Counted from the stretch's first letter, positions 16,495 to 25,963 are shown. The stretch: DNA of 62,926 nucleotides from Nitrosomonas eutropha (GCF_900116685.1 NZ_FPBL01000010.1:1-62926), one strand, 5' to 3'. The notes: generated from the sequence alone by a model not told the origin. A program made the numbers and translations.

Positions 16495-17589
16495 CTAATC
16501 TACTTTTTCCTTCTGCATAATCATGCACTTCGAGGCAATTACCTCCATTAGGTCGCGCCAGGAATCTACAAATTTTTTGGCCCCCTCTTCCTGCAGCCTG
16601 GCAGCAAGAGTATCGATATCAATCCCTGCTCCAGCAAATTGTTGCAGAACGGTTTCACTGTCGCCACCATCAACAGGCATAGTGCCACCGCTCAAATCAC
16701 CATGATCCACCAGCGCACTCAAAGTCTTCTCAGGCATGGTGTTAATTGTAAAAGGTGCAGCAAGCGTCGTCACGTAAAGCACATCAGAAGCCTTGGGGTC
16801 CTTGGTGCCTGTACTAGCCCACAATAAACGCTGTGGCCGTGCACCAGCGTTGTAAATACGCAACCAGCGGGCGGAACCAAGCTGTTCGCATACTGCTTTA
16901 TACGTGCGATTAGCAATGGCAATACCCAGTTTGTTCTGCAATGCTTCTGGAACCTTGTCAGCCACTGCTGCATCCCACCGGCTGATAAACAGGGATGCAA
17001 CAGAAACCACATCAGGATTCAGTCCAGCTTCGATACGCCGCTCAACTCCGCGCAAATAAGCTTCGGCTGCCGCCATATACTGCTCACGGCTGAATAATAA
17101 AGTCACATTGATCGGAATTCCAGAAAAAATCGCTTCTTCAATAGCGGGCAAGCCTTCCCTGGTTCCCGGAATCTTGATCAGCAGATTCGGCCGCTCCACC
17201 CGGCTATGCAGATCCTTTACAGCTGCAATGGTACTGACAGTGTCATATGCCAACAGAGGAGATACTTCCAGCGATACCCAACCATCAATACCATTGGTAC
17301 GGTCATAAATCGGGCGGAACAAATCAGCAGCCTGAGTAAGATCCTCTAGCGCCAGATCAAAAAAAATCACCTCGCCCGATTTTCCCTGTGCCAGATCAGC
17401 ACGGATGGAAGCATCATAAGCATCGCTATGCTTGATTGCATGGTTAAAAATTGTCGGGTTCGAGGTTAATCCCGTTACTGACAGCTCGTCGATATAGCGT
17501 TTGAGCGTGCCATTAATTAATAAATCACGTGTAATGTTGTCAAACCAGATACTTTGGCCCAAGTTGCGCAATAATTGTGTTGTTTTCAT
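16495..17589 (-). CDS. tal: Transaldolase
   Basis: Transaldolase moves a dihydroxyacetone unit between sugar phosphates in the pentose phosphate pathway. At 364 residues it belongs to the longer class found in actinobacteria, cyanobacteria and some proteobacteria rather than the E. coli TalB class. It has the N-terminal SVTGLTSNPTIF motif, the Schiff-base Lys in NLLIKIPGT, and GIPINVTLLFS. The gene is convergent with the xfp operon across the transposase relic. Its 3' end lies directly at the relic, yet the C-terminus (WRDLMEVIASKC and a short Lys/Glu tail) looks complete. The tail MIMQKEKVD may be slightly altered by the neighbouring insertion. Confidence 0.94.
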   Translation of the reverse strand: MKTTQLLRNLGQSIWFDNITRDLLINGTLKRYIDELSVTGLTSNPTIFNHAIKHSDAYDASIRADLAQGKSGEVIFFDLALEDLTQAADLFRPIYDRTNGIDGWVSLEVSPLLAYDTVSTIAAVKDLHSRVERPNLLIKIPGTREGLPAIEEAIFSGIPINVTLLFSREQYMAAAEAYLRGVERRIEAGLNPDVVSVASLFISRWDAAVADKVPEALQNKLGIAIANRTYKAVCEQLGSARWLRIYNAGARPQRLLWASTGTKDPKASDVLYVTTLAAPFTINTMPEKTLSALVDHGDLSGGTMPVDGGDSETVLQQFAGAGIDIDTLAARLQEEGAKKFVDSWRDLMEVIASKCMIMQKEKVD

Positions 17590-17680
17590 GATGTTTCTCC
17601 TTGAAAATTGAACCGGATTGATGGTATTTGTCCGGTCAACTGTTGCCCGATATGTATTTACCGATTATCGTCCTGATCTG

Positions 17681-18211
17681 TCATGGCTGCGGCTGTATAA
17701 CTTCACACTGCTCGCCAATCCAGCGACCGGTTGTGTCAGCAGATACATAAACCGGCATGTCCTCCACTGTACTATTGAATTCTGTTCTCCCAGTAAAACT
17801 TTCTGGGGTAGAAAAAACACCTTCAGCATGGCCATTCCCTTTAAAGCGCGGATTATCGCAAACGAGCTCTACTTGATAGTGATTTCCAGATCGACGGGCA
17901 TTGACAACCGTGCATCCGGACTGATTCTCGTAAAAATTGGAAGGAATATCCTGTTGTGCCATCTCCGGTGTGATACAAACCCGAGAAGTAGCTGCGCCAT
18001 CCTTGATGCGTGGAATTTTCACTCCGTACTGTTTAGCCAACAGGGCAATTTTCTGCATCTGTTCAGATGGAACATGTTGAACCAGCCCGAGTAAATCCGA
18101 TCGGGTAATCACTTCCCATAATCCAGATCGAATAGTTGTTTCAGCCCGGCTGAATGTACTAACCACTAACAGCAGGATAATCGATATAACCTTGAATGTA
18201 GTCTTGTACAT
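17681..18211 (-). CDS. Periplasmic DUF3617-type protein
   Basis: The 176-residue protein starts with a signal peptide (YKTTFKVISIILLLVVSTFSRAE) and continues with the DUF3617 pattern: an early GLWEV segment, a central CITPEM Cys, then SGCTVVN and VELVCDN, and a final EQC. Four cysteines (in RVCIT, SGCTV, LVCDN, GEQCE) are spaced as expected for two disulfides in the periplasm. The function of DUF3617 proteins is unknown. It follows the small membrane gene by 11 bases and so probably shares a transcript with pepP. Confidence 0.78.
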   Translation of the reverse strand: MYKTTFKVISIILLLVVSTFSRAETTIRSGLWEVITRSDLLGLVQHVPSEQMQKIALLAKQYGVKIPRIKDGAATSRVCITPEMAQQDIPSNFYENQSGCTVVNARRSGNHYQVELVCDNPRFKGNGHAEGVFSTPESFTGRTEFNSTVEDMPVYVSADTTGRWIGEQCEVIQPQP

Positions 18212-18222
18212 AACGGAATCAA

Positions 18223-18567
18223 TCAGCGATGCCCACGGTTTTTTTTATCATCTTCCCTGATTTCAATAATTTCTGCATCCTCGATTATCCCGTTACCTTG
18301 CTCAGCCGAAGCAGCCATTGATTGCCGGAATTTACGTCGCAGCCACCACAATCGCGCACTAACTGCTGCTGCCACAGCCGCAAACAACGCCAGTACAATC
18401 GAAAAGAAGAACGCACCCAACACTACCACCACAATCACCACCGGTATCAACGTCAGATAAAATGCCCACCGATTAATCGGTGATGCATTCAGTGATTCAT
18501 CTGTCGGATCAGCTTGCCCCTGATGAATAATCCTTCTGATAATTATTTTTCTGTAGTCGTCACGCAT
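18223..18567 (-). CDS. Small membrane protein of unknown function
   Basis: I start this protein at the ATG at 18567 because AGAGGAG lies 8 bases upstream; the ATG at 18576 would be too close to that site. The start overlaps the pepP 3' end by 25 bases, which suggests translational coupling. The sequence has a charged N-terminal stretch, then two hydrophobic segments (FYLTLIPVVIVVVVLGAFFF and VLALFAAVAAAVSARLWWL), and a basic then acidic cytoplasmic tail. I do not recognise a named family. The neighbours (pepP upstream, a periplasmic DUF3617 protein downstream) do not define its job. Confidence 0.75.
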   Translation of the reverse strand: MRDDYRKIIIRRIIHQGQADPTDESLNASPINRWAFYLTLIPVVIVVVVLGAFFFSIVLALFAAVAAAVSARLWWLRRKFRQSMAASAEQGNGIIEDAEIIEIREDDKKNRGHR

Positions 18568-19871
18568 TGCATCCACTCCTCTATCTCAGCCACACTTTTA
18601 GGCACTGACCAGGTAAGCACTTCATGCCCGATCGGTGTAACAGCTACATCATCCTCGATTCTTATACCAATATTCCAGAAATGCTCCGGGACATCTTCAG
18701 CAGGGCGAATATAACAACCCGGCTCTACAGTCAGCGTCATTCCCGGAACCAGTGTACGCCACTGGCTGGCCTGCTTATATTCTCCCGCATCATGCACATC
18801 CAGCCCCAGCCAGTGACCGGTCCGGTGCATGTAAAACCGTTTATAGGATTCCGTTTCCATAACCGCATCTGGACTACCTTCACATAAATGCAAATCAATG
18901 AATCCTTGTATCAGTACCCGCAAAGCCGCCTGATGCGGTGTATCCCAATTGTTACCCGGCCGAACCGCATCAATGGCAGCTTTCTGCGCAGCAAGCACCA
19001 GCTGATAAACATCTTTCTGTGCTGTGGAAAATTTGCCATTTATCGGGAAAGTACGTGTGATATCTGCTGCATAGCCATGCAATTCACAGGCAGCGTCAAT
19101 CAACAACAGATCACCTGCTTTCAGCTGTGCGTCATTCTGAACATAGTGCAATACGCACGCATTCGCACCGCCTGCCACAATGGATGTATAAGCGGGAGAT
19201 TCGGCACCTTGTCGACGAAACTCATAGAGCAGTTCAGCTTCTATTTCATATTCATGTTTACCGGGACGAGTCGCCCGCATGGCGCGCTTGTGTGCATCAG
19301 CTGAAATCCTGGCTGCTTCCCGCATCACCGCCAGTTCATGATCATCCTTGATCAAGCGCATTTCATCGAGCAAATGGCGAATATCCCGTATTTCTGCCAG
19401 CGCCGATATACCTTTCCTGATCTGCTCCCGCACGCAGTTGATCCACCCGATCACGCGCTGGTCCCAGGAAGGATCCTGGCCAACTGCATAAAACACCACA
19501 GATTGATTCGCTAGCAGCTCACCAGCAAGCTCATCCAATCGGGCAATGGGATAAGCCGCGTCAAAACCAAATGCTTCCCGTGCCGCATCCGGCCCATAAC
19601 GAAACCCATTCCATATTTCATGTTCACTATCCTTTTCCCGACAAAATAAAATCTGTTGCGATGTGTTTTCATCTCCGGTAGCAACCAATAACAAAACCGC
19701 TTCAGGCTCCTGGAAGCCGGTTAAATAGTAGAAGTAACTATCGTAACGATAGGAATAACTTGTATCGCGGTTACGGTACTTTTCCGGTGAAGTGGCAATT
19801 ACAACAACACCTTGCTGAACGTGTGACAGCAGTTGTTTTCTGCGATCGATATACGTCTGGACTGGAATCAT
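18543..19871 (-). CDS. pepP: Xaa-Pro aminopeptidase (PepP)
   Basis: This cytoplasmic metallopeptidase removes N-terminal residues preceding proline. The N-terminal creatinase-like domain (1-170) carries YSYRYDSYFYYLTGFQEP. The C-terminal pita-bread domain supplies the two-metal site: Asp residues in LLIDAACELHGYAADITRTF, His in HRTGHWLGLDVHD, Glu in TVEPGCYI and Glu in GIRIEDDVAVT. The length of 442 residues matches AMPP. In many proteobacteria pepP heads an operon with ubiH/visC; here it is instead followed by two small envelope genes, the first overlapping its end. Confidence 0.96.
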   Translation of the reverse strand: MIPVQTYIDRRKQLLSHVQQGVVVIATSPEKYRNRDTSYSYRYDSYFYYLTGFQEPEAVLLLVATGDENTSQQILFCREKDSEHEIWNGFRYGPDAAREAFGFDAAYPIARLDELAGELLANQSVVFYAVGQDPSWDQRVIGWINCVREQIRKGISALAEIRDIRHLLDEMRLIKDDHELAVMREAARISADAHKRAMRATRPGKHEYEIEAELLYEFRRQGAESPAYTSIVAGGANACVLHYVQNDAQLKAGDLLLIDAACELHGYAADITRTFPINGKFSTAQKDVYQLVLAAQKAAIDAVRPGNNWDTPHQAALRVLIQGFIDLHLCEGSPDAVMETESYKRFYMHRTGHWLGLDVHDAGEYKQASQWRTLVPGMTLTVEPGCYIRPAEDVPEHFWNIGIRIEDDVAVTPIGHEVLTWSVPKSVAEIEEWMQCVTTTEK

Positions 19872-20042
19872 GTCACCGGATTCCAGTAATAGTCACAAAA
19901 GATCGCCGGGGACTTGCCAGACCACCAGCCATGTACCTTCCAGACATCAACAATATGAAAAACCCGTATGGATGCAAAAGCATTATTAGCTCCCGGTTTC
20001 TGTTTATGGTTAAAATGTAGTATTTCCTTATGAGGCCAAATC

Positions 20043-20723
20043 ATGTATCGCATTGCCCCTAGCATTCTTTCTGCCAATTTTGCCAGACTGGGCGAAGAAA
20101 TCACACAAGTCCTGGATTCTGGCGCAGACATCATTCACTTCGATGTCATGGATAATCATTACGTTCCCAATCTGACGATCGGACCACTGGTATGCGAAGC
20201 GATCCGCCCTCTGACCAAGGCGATTATCGATGTGCATCTGATGGTTGAACCAGTTGATCGCATTATTCCGGATTTTGCCAAGGCGGGTGCCAACATTATC
20301 TCCTTTCATCCAGAAGCTTCGCGACATATTGACCGCACCATCGGGCTTATCAAGGAGCAAGGATGCAAAGCAGGCCTGGTTTTCAATCCGGCCACACCTC
20401 TTTCGTACCTTGATCATGTTCTGGATAAACTTGATCTGATCCTGATTATGTCAGTCAATCCTGGTTTTGGTGGACAGGCTTTCATTCCCGAGGCACTGAA
20501 TAAACTGCGTCTGACAAGAGAGCGCATCAATGCAAGCGGTCGCGATATTCTGCTGGAAATCGACGGTGGCGTGAAGGTGAGTAATATTGCAGAAATTGCT
20601 CGCGCCGGTGCGGATACGTTTGTTGCGGGATCCGCCATTTACAGTGCAGGCAAAGACAGCGATCCTCACCGCTACGATAGCGTTATCGCCGCCATGCGGG
20701 CCGAATTAGCGAAAGTTGCCTGA
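20043..20723 (+). CDS. rpe: Ribulose-phosphate 3-epimerase
   Basis: Rpe interconverts ribulose 5-phosphate and xylulose 5-phosphate in the pentose phosphate and Calvin cycles. The TIM-barrel motifs are intact: [13 protein letters not shown], the metal-binding [43 protein letters not shown] and the phosphate-binding [11 protein letters not shown] and [10 protein letters not shown]. Length 226 is standard. It opens the block rpe-gph-trpE, with a 19-base gap to gph. In an autotroph this enzyme also feeds xylulose 5-phosphate to the phosphoketolase encoded at 13594. Confidence 0.97.
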   Translation: MYRIAPSILSANFARLGEEITQVLDSGADIIHFDVMDNHYVPNLTIGPLVCEAIRPLTKAIIDVHLMVEPVDRIIPDFAKAGANIISFHPEASRHIDRTIGLIKEQGCKAGLVFNPATPLSYLDHVLDKLDLILIMSVNPGFGGQAFIPEALNKLRLTRERINASGRDILLEIDGGVKVSNIAEIARAGADTFVAGSAIYSAGKDSDPHRYDSVIAAMRAELAKVA

Positions 20724-20742
20724 CCAGGAACCAACCTAACAT

Positions 20743-21465
20743 ATGACCCAATCTAACATACAACCGTCCAACCGAACTTCGTTTCCGATTCCACTTAAAG
20801 CTGTCATCATTGATCTGGATGGCACCCTGCTTGATACCGCTCAGGATCTCGCACTGGCAGCTAATGCAATGCTGCGCGAGTTACACATGGCTGAACTGCC
20901 ATCATCCACCATACAAAGTTTTATTGGCAAAGGAGTCCCCAAGCTGGTTAAACGCACGCTTACCAACAGCCCGGATGATGAGCCAGATCCTGCACTGTTT
21001 GAGCAGGCATTGCCTATATACGAACGTTGCTATGCAGAGAACTTGCATGTGCATACACGCCCCTATCCAGGTGTTATCGAGGGACTCGAACAACTCAAAC
21101 AGAATGGATTTCGCCTGATTTGTATTACCAATAAAACTGAAATCTTCACACTCCCGCTGTTACACAAAACCGGGTTGTGGGATTATTTTGAATTGGTATT
21201 GTCCGGCGACAGCCTTCCAAAGAGAAAACCAGATCCGCTGCCATTGCTACATGCCTGCAAATATTTTAGTGTTTCACCCAAAGCAACGCTGTTAATCGGC
21301 GATTCATCCAACGATGCCATTGCTGCGCGCGCAGCAGGCTGCCACATCTTCTGTGTACCTTATGGATACAATGAAGGGCATGATGTACACAAGCTCGATT
21401 GTGACGCGGTTGTTAATTCGATTGTTGAAGCAAGCAGTCTGATTACCTGCCAGCGTGATGCCTGA
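20743..21465 (+). CDS. gph: Phosphoglycolate phosphatase
   Basis: Gph is a HAD-superfamily phosphatase that removes phosphate from 2-phosphoglycolate, the product of RuBisCO oxygenation and of DNA 3'-end repair. HAD motif I is IDLDGTLLDT (nucleophile Asp in DLDGT), motif II is the CITNKTE region, motif III includes KRKPDP, and motif IV is LIGDSSNDAIAARAAGC. A cap domain lies between motifs I and II. The 240-residue size and the position right after rpe match the usual gph. In a Calvin-cycle organism it would serve photorespiratory-type salvage. Confidence 0.93.
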   Translation: MTQSNIQPSNRTSFPIPLKAVIIDLDGTLLDTAQDLALAANAMLRELHMAELPSSTIQSFIGKGVPKLVKRTLTNSPDDEPDPALFEQALPIYERCYAENLHVHTRPYPGVIEGLEQLKQNGFRLICITNKTEIFTLPLLHKTGLWDYFELVLSGDSLPKRKPDPLPLLHACKYFSVSPKATLLIGDSSNDAIAARAAGCHIFCVPYGYNEGHDVHKLDCDAVVNSIVEASSLITCQRDA

Positions 21466-21485
21466 CTGGCAATGAAACACACGAA

Positions 21486-21532
21486 GTTATACCGGTTTGT
21501 CACCATGATAAACCTGTAACAACCGGTATAAC
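21486..21532. repeat. 12-bp perfect inverted repeat upstream of trpE
   Basis: GTTATACCGGTT (21486-21497) is repeated exactly as AACCGGTATAAC (21521-21532) around a 23-base loop. It lies in the gph-trpE gap, 43 bases before the trpE ATG. No T run follows the right arm. It could be an operator, an RNA stem in the trpE leader or a processing site. No leader peptide with clustered Trp codons is visible, so classical attenuation is not supported. Confidence 0.65.
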
Positions 21533-21574
21533 CTCATTCCATCACTCTACCATTTCAGCAACACTCTGCCTTCC

Positions 21575-23062
21575 ATGGATCATTGCATATCTGAAAGTGA
21601 ATTTAACGATCTGAAAGCACAAGGGTATAACCGCATACCTTTGGTGCTAGAGACATTCGCTGATCTCGATACCCCCCTTTCCATTTATCTCAAACTGGCC
21701 AATCAGCCCTATTCCTACCTGCTGGAATCGGTACTGGGAGGAGAGCGGTTCGGACGCTATTCTATTATTGGATTGCCCGCAACAACCAGGCTAGAAGCTT
21801 GCTCCAACCATATTCGCATAATCAGTAACAATACTATAGAAGAAAAAATCGACACAACCGATGTACTTGGCTTTGTTGACTCTTTCCTGAATCGGTTCAA
21901 AGTTGCTCCTTACGCCAAGTTACCTCGTTTTGGCGGAGGGCTGGCCGGCTATTTTTCCTACGACACTGTTCGTTATATTGAGCCCAGGCTATCTGGCCGT
22001 GCCCGTCCAGATACGTTACAGACACCAGATATTTTGCTGCTTCTCTCGGAAGAATTGATCGTTATGGACAATCTTTCCGGCAAACTTTATCTGATTATCT
22101 ATATCAATCCAACATTGGAAAATGCTTATCAGACCGGAAAAGATCATCTCAAGAAATTATTACATAAACTGCGGGAGCCTCTGCCGGTACCAGTCGAAAA
22201 ACCAACCTCTCCCGGAATAGCTGTTAATGAATTTTCCGAAGCTGACTTCATTGCCGCTGTGGAAAAGGCTAAACGCTACATTGTCGAAGGTGACATCATG
22301 CAGGTTGTCCTCTCACAACGTACCAGCAAGCCCTATTCCGCTTCACCACTCGCGTTGTATCGCGCCTTACGCAGCCTTAATCCATCCCCCTACATGTTCA
22401 ATTATCATTTAGGCGACTTTCATGTCGTGGGTGCTTCACCAGAAATTCTGGTCAGACTGGAAAAGGATACGGTTACCGTCCGCCCGATTGCTGGCACTCG
22501 GCCGCGTGGACAAAACATTCAGGCAGATCAGGCGCTAGCAGTAGATTTACTGGCAGATCCCAAAGAACGGGCCGAACACATCATGCTGATGGATCTGGGC
22601 CGCAATGATATCGGCCGGGTTGCACAGACAGGCAGTGTAAAGGTCACTGAAAACATGCAAATAGAATATTATTCGCATGTTATGCATATTGTTTCCAATG
22701 TCGAAGGGAAACTCAAACCGGATCTGAACGCCATTGATGTATTGCGCGCCACTTTTCCGGCAGGCACTGTTAGTGGGGCACCCAAGGTCAGAGCAATGGA
22801 AATCATCGATGAGCTGGAAATCTCAAAACGTGGCATCTATGCCGGGGCAGTAGGTTATCTCGGATTCAACGGTGACATGGATCTGGCTATCACCATCCGC
22901 ACCGGAATCATCAAGGATGGTATGTTGCATGTACAGGCAGGGGCAGGCATTGTCGCCGATTCCGTTCCACAGAATGAGTGGATTGAAACATGCAACAAAG
23001 CCAAAGCATTACTACGTGCAGCAGAGATTGCCGAAAACGGACTGGACAGCGCAATTACCTGA
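21575..23062 (+). CDS. trpE: Anthranilate synthase component I
   Basis: TrpE converts chorismate and ammonia (from TrpG) to anthranilate, the first step of tryptophan synthesis. The N-terminal domain keeps the SYLLES segment that forms the tryptophan feedback site. The chorismate-binding domain has GDIMQVVLSQR, RPIAGTRPRG, DPKERAEHIMLMDLGRND and VSGAPKVRAMEIIDELE. The length of 495 residues is normal. It follows rpe and gph, as in many betaproteobacteria, but the expected trpG-trpD-trpC do not follow: a convergent gene begins 34 bases on. The amidotransferase partner must be encoded elsewhere. Confidence 0.97.
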   Translation: MDHCISESEFNDLKAQGYNRIPLVLETFADLDTPLSIYLKLANQPYSYLLESVLGGERFGRYSIIGLPATTRLEACSNHIRIISNNTIEEKIDTTDVLGFVDSFLNRFKVAPYAKLPRFGGGLAGYFSYDTVRYIEPRLSGRARPDTLQTPDILLLLSEELIVMDNLSGKLYLIIYINPTLENAYQTGKDHLKKLLHKLREPLPVPVEKPTSPGIAVNEFSEADFIAAVEKAKRYIVEGDIMQVVLSQRTSKPYSASPLALYRALRSLNPSPYMFNYHLGDFHVVGASPEILVRLEKDTVTVRPIAGTRPRGQNIQADQALAVDLLADPKERAEHIMLMDLGRNDIGRVAQTGSVKVTENMQIEYYSHVMHIVSNVEGKLKPDLNAIDVLRATFPAGTVSGAPKVRAMEIIDELEISKRGIYAGAVGYLGFNGDMDLAITIRTGIIKDGMLHVQAGAGIVADSVPQNEWIETCNKAKALLRAAEIAENGLDSAIT

Positions 23063-23096
23063 ACATCCTATTACCTGCTAGCTAAGAAATTTTAGC

Positions 23097-23525
23097 TCAG
23101 GACGGATTGGAGCGAGTACCCACCCCGTATTCGTAAACAAGTTTGCCTCCCAGCCAACCGGCAATACAAAGAACGATCAACCCTGCGACTGACAAGGCAA
23201 CAGCAGCCAGGCTCGGTTGTCCTAACCGGGTGCCATCCAGCCGCAGAAACAGGCTGACTGCGTACAACGACCAGCTGGCCATCATCAACAGCATATGCTG
23301 ATTAGCAATCTTCATAGCGGGGCTTTTCTGATCAATTTTTGCAAGCTCCATCAATCCTGCCACCATAGCAAGCAATGCACTAATCGTTCCAATAATGAGC
23401 AGCACCCCGGCCATCCGGCTGACCAGCTCATTTATCGTAAACAAACCAGCGATATCACACAAGGTTGATATAAACCAGGTTGCAATCGGAAAATGAACCA
23501 ACATTGGATGGACGGGGTGTCTCAT
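23097..23525 (-). CDS. DUF2231-family membrane protein
   Basis: The 142-residue protein has four predicted transmembrane helices and the DUF2231 opening HPVHPMLVHFPIATWF, with conserved His residues, plus a second pattern near NQHMLLMMASWSLYAVSLFLR. Such proteins are small inner-membrane proteins, sometimes found near redox or metal genes; their function is not established. It ends convergent with trpE and sits 27 bases downstream of another small membrane gene on the same strand, so the two are probably co-transcribed. Confidence 0.8.
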   Translation of the reverse strand: MRHPVHPMLVHFPIATWFISTLCDIAGLFTINELVSRMAGVLLIIGTISALLAMVAGLMELAKIDQKSPAMKIANQHMLLMMASWSLYAVSLFLRLDGTRLGQPSLAAVALSVAGLIVLCIAGWLGGKLVYEYGVGTRSNPS

Positions 23526-23552
23526 GGCAAGGTTTCCTTTTTCAGGGTTACT

Positions 23553-23897
23553 TTAAAACAATACGCTCAACAACGTGAGAAAGCCCGCCACGGCTATTCC
23601 CGCATGAATAAAAACAATATTTTTAGATGCCACATTACCTTTCATGTGAATCGAGGCAAGATAAAACCCACCCAATGCTGCCACAACCAACAGACCTAAT
23701 GCAGCAGTCAGACGGTTATCACCCGCCCCCTCCAGCACCACTAATATCAGCGTCACCAGACCGGCTGCGCCCAGCAGCGCATGTACGATTGAAACAGCCC
23801 ACGGCGCAAGCTGCCCAGAAAGCACTTTCGAAGCCAAAAATAAACCCCCGACGGCAGCAATCGCAAAAATTATAATTGCAATCATAGTCATTGACAT
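23553..23897 (-). CDS. Four-helix small membrane protein
   Basis: The 114-residue protein consists almost entirely of four hydrophobic helices (for example MIAIIIFAIAAVGGLFLASKVL and AALGLLVVAALGGFYLAS) with two His residues in the helices (SIVHALLG, FIHAGIAVAG). I do not recognise a named family with certainty. Its first gene position, the divergent regulator 105 bases away and the following DUF2231 gene suggest a small regulated unit. The helical His residues would allow heme or metal binding, but that is speculation. Confidence 0.72.
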   Translation of the reverse strand: MSMTMIAIIIFAIAAVGGLFLASKVLSGQLAPWAVSIVHALLGAAGLVTLILVVLEGAGDNRLTAALGLLVVAALGGFYLASIHMKGNVASKNIVFIHAGIAVAGFLTLLSVLF

Positions 23898-24002
23898 CTT
23901 TACTCCTTCCTCTTTTTTAATAATGAGGTTTTCACTATATTACACGCTAGAATACTTTTGCAATTCAAATATGTCAAAACTTAAAATGATGTTTAATCAA
24001 TC

Positions 24003-24665
24003 ATGAAATCTGCTTTATCGTTGCTGGGCGAACGCCAGCAATCTTTGCTCACAGCTTTGCTGCATCATCGAAAAGGATTAACCGTAGAGGAATTATCCTG
24101 CCTGCTCGCCATTTCCCGGAATGCCGTCAATCAGCATCTTGCCCATCTGGGCGGCAGTGGCTTCATTCAAAGCTCTTTACAGGAAAGCACCGGTGGCAGA
24201 CCTGGCAAGGTATACACACTGACACCCAATGGCCTGGAGCTTTTCCAGCGACGCTACTCATTTCTGGCAAAGCTACTACTTTCCTGGATAGATAAGAACA
24301 TGGGAGAACGCGAGCTTGATGCGTGCCTGACCGGGCTTGGAAAAGAAATGGCAAGCGGACTTGAATATCGCATCACACAGCATTCTTCACACAATGACAG
24401 ACTACAGGAAGCCGTTACCATCATGAGCGAGCTTGGCTACGATACCCGCATCAATCAGATATCAAAAAACCAGGCGGAAATTGTCGCCAATAATTGTGTC
24501 TTTCAGGAACTGGCCCAACAACATCAGGAATTCTGCAAGCTTGACATCAGCTTCCTGACTAACTTGCTAAAGGCTGACATCGAACATACGGAATGTATTG
24601 TCAAAGATGGCAAATATTGCCGTTTCAAAATAATTAATACCAATGACCCCAATCTTGATAATTAA
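24003..24665 (+). CDS. Winged-helix regulator with C-terminal Cys cluster (SufR-like)
   Basis: The N-terminal 75 residues form a winged helix-turn-helix (LTVEELSCLLAISRNAVNQHLAHLGGSGFI, then a basic wing TGGRPGKVYTLTPNG), as in ArsR/SufR-type repressors. The C-terminal domain has four cysteines at 165, 178, 198 and 206, spaced C-x12-C-x19-C-x7-C. SufR repressors bind an Fe-S cluster through a similarly placed Cys set; the first pair and the last Cys fit SufR, while the third is shifted. It is therefore likely a redox or iron-sulfur sensing regulator, though another metal is possible. It is divergent from the two small membrane genes and upstream of the porin. Confidence 0.75.
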   Translation: MKSALSLLGERQQSLLTALLHHRKGLTVEELSCLLAISRNAVNQHLAHLGGSGFIQSSLQESTGGRPGKVYTLTPNGLELFQRRYSFLAKLLLSWIDKNMGERELDACLTGLGKEMASGLEYRITQHSSHNDRLQEAVTIMSELGYDTRINQISKNQAEIVANNCVFQELAQQHQEFCKLDISFLTNLLKADIEHTECIVKDGKYCRFKIINTNDPNLDN

Positions 24666-24781
24666 ACTATACCGGCGACAAATGGTAGCATTACAATTCT
24701 GTCTGTTTCACTCGTGATTTGAATACAAATATACTCACATCTCTTCTGATTTGGTCAGAATAACAGACAGGAAACAACTGT

Positions 24782-25963
24782 ATGCGTGCAGTTCAATGTA
24801 ACAAAATCAGGATCTCTTTCTTCACAGCATTTAGCCTGCTTGCTGCAGCTCCAACCTATGCAGAAGAAAGTAGTCTAATCGAAACACTGACCGGCTATAA
24901 AATCAACGAAATTACACCCGCTCCGTCAATTAAACTGAAATTTGGTGGATGGGTGGAAACTGGCTTTAGCGGTAACCCGCAAACCCCACGCAACAAGTCA
25001 AACTATCCGGTGTCGTTCAATGACGGTGCCAACCAGTTTAAACTCCACCAGGTGTATGCCTATATCGAAAAAGAAGTTGACCCCAGTAAAGATACCTGGG
25101 ATATCGGTATGCGTGCCGATCTTCTGTATGGTACGGATGCAAAATTTTCAGCTACCACCAACTTTGATACCAGTATTTTTGGAGACAGCCCCAAACATCA
25201 ACTGGTGTTTCCCCAGCTGTACGCAAACCTGTTCGCTCCGATCGGAAATGGCCTCACTCTGTCAATTGGCCATTTTTATACACTTATCGGCTATGAATCT
25301 GTGATGTCATCCAGTAACTTTTTCTTCTCACATGCCTACGCCATGCGCTATGGCGAGCCTTTTACACACATGGGAATGTTGCTCTCCTACCCGGTTAACT
25401 CTAATCTTACCGTCAAAAATGGGATCGTTACCGGCTGGGATAGTCTTTCTCGACACATCCCCAATTATATGGGTGGATTAAATTATGCTACCGACGATGG
25501 AAGAACTACACTTGCAGTTTCGTTGATTACCGGAGATACAAGAACTGGCAGCTTGCATGAGAATCACAATCGCACCATGTACAGTGTAGTGATAGAACAT
25601 CGTCTCCTGGAAAAATTGCGTTATGTATTTCAGCACGACTTTGCAATTGAGGCCAGAACGGCCGAATCTCCTTCAGCCTCGTGGTACGGTATCAACCAGT
25701 ATCTTCTGTACGACATTTCAAAGCAGCTTGGTGCAGGATTACGTGTGGAATGGTTTCACGACAGGAATGGAACGCGCGTAATGGGAGATGGCAATAATGA
25801 GGATTTCGTTGGTATTACAGCAGGATTAAACTACAAACCTGTTCCCGGAATCACCTTGCGCCCGGAAATTCGCTACGACTTGGCTACTCGCCATCATGTC
25901 TTCAGGGATGGTAGAGATGACGACCAGATACTGCTCTCGGCCAGTGCCATCCTGCATTTCTGA
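24782..25963 (+). CDS. Outer-membrane beta-barrel porin (BBP2/OmpL-like)
   Basis: The 393-residue protein has a signal peptide (IRISFFTAFSLLAAAPTYAEES) and alternating amphipathic strands typical of an outer-membrane barrel, starting with IKLKFGGWVETGFSGNP and ending in the aromatic C-terminus LLSASAILHF. The pattern of GNGLTLSIGHFYTLIGYE and NSNLTVKNGIVTGWD matches the beta-barrel porin-2 group (OmpL-like). The transported substrate is unknown. It starts 116 bases after the Cys-cluster regulator on the same strand and may be controlled by it. The gene is convergent with lpdA. Confidence 0.82.
   Translation: MRAVQCNKIRISFFTAFSLLAAAPTYAEESSLIETLTGYKINEITPAPSIKLKFGGWVETGFSGNPQTPRNKSNYPVSFNDGANQFKLHQVYAYIEKEVDPSKDTWDIGMRADLLYGTDAKFSATTNFDTSIFGDSPKHQLVFPQLYANLFAPIGNGLTLSIGHFYTLIGYESVMSSSNFFFSHAYAMRYGEPFTHMGMLLSYPVNSNLTVKNGIVTGWDSLSRHIPNYMGGLNYATDDGRTTLAVSLITGDTRTGSLHENHNRTMYSVVIEHRLLEKLRYVFQHDFAIEARTAESPSASWYGINQYLLYDISKQLGAGLRVEWFHDRNGTRVMGDGNNEDFVGITAGLNYKPVPGITLRPEIRYDLATRHHVFRDGRDDDQILLSASAILHF

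Noticed and set aside
21466..21574. Trp attenuator leader peptide before trpE
   Set aside because: No short frame with clustered Trp codons is present, and the inverted repeat lacks a T run.
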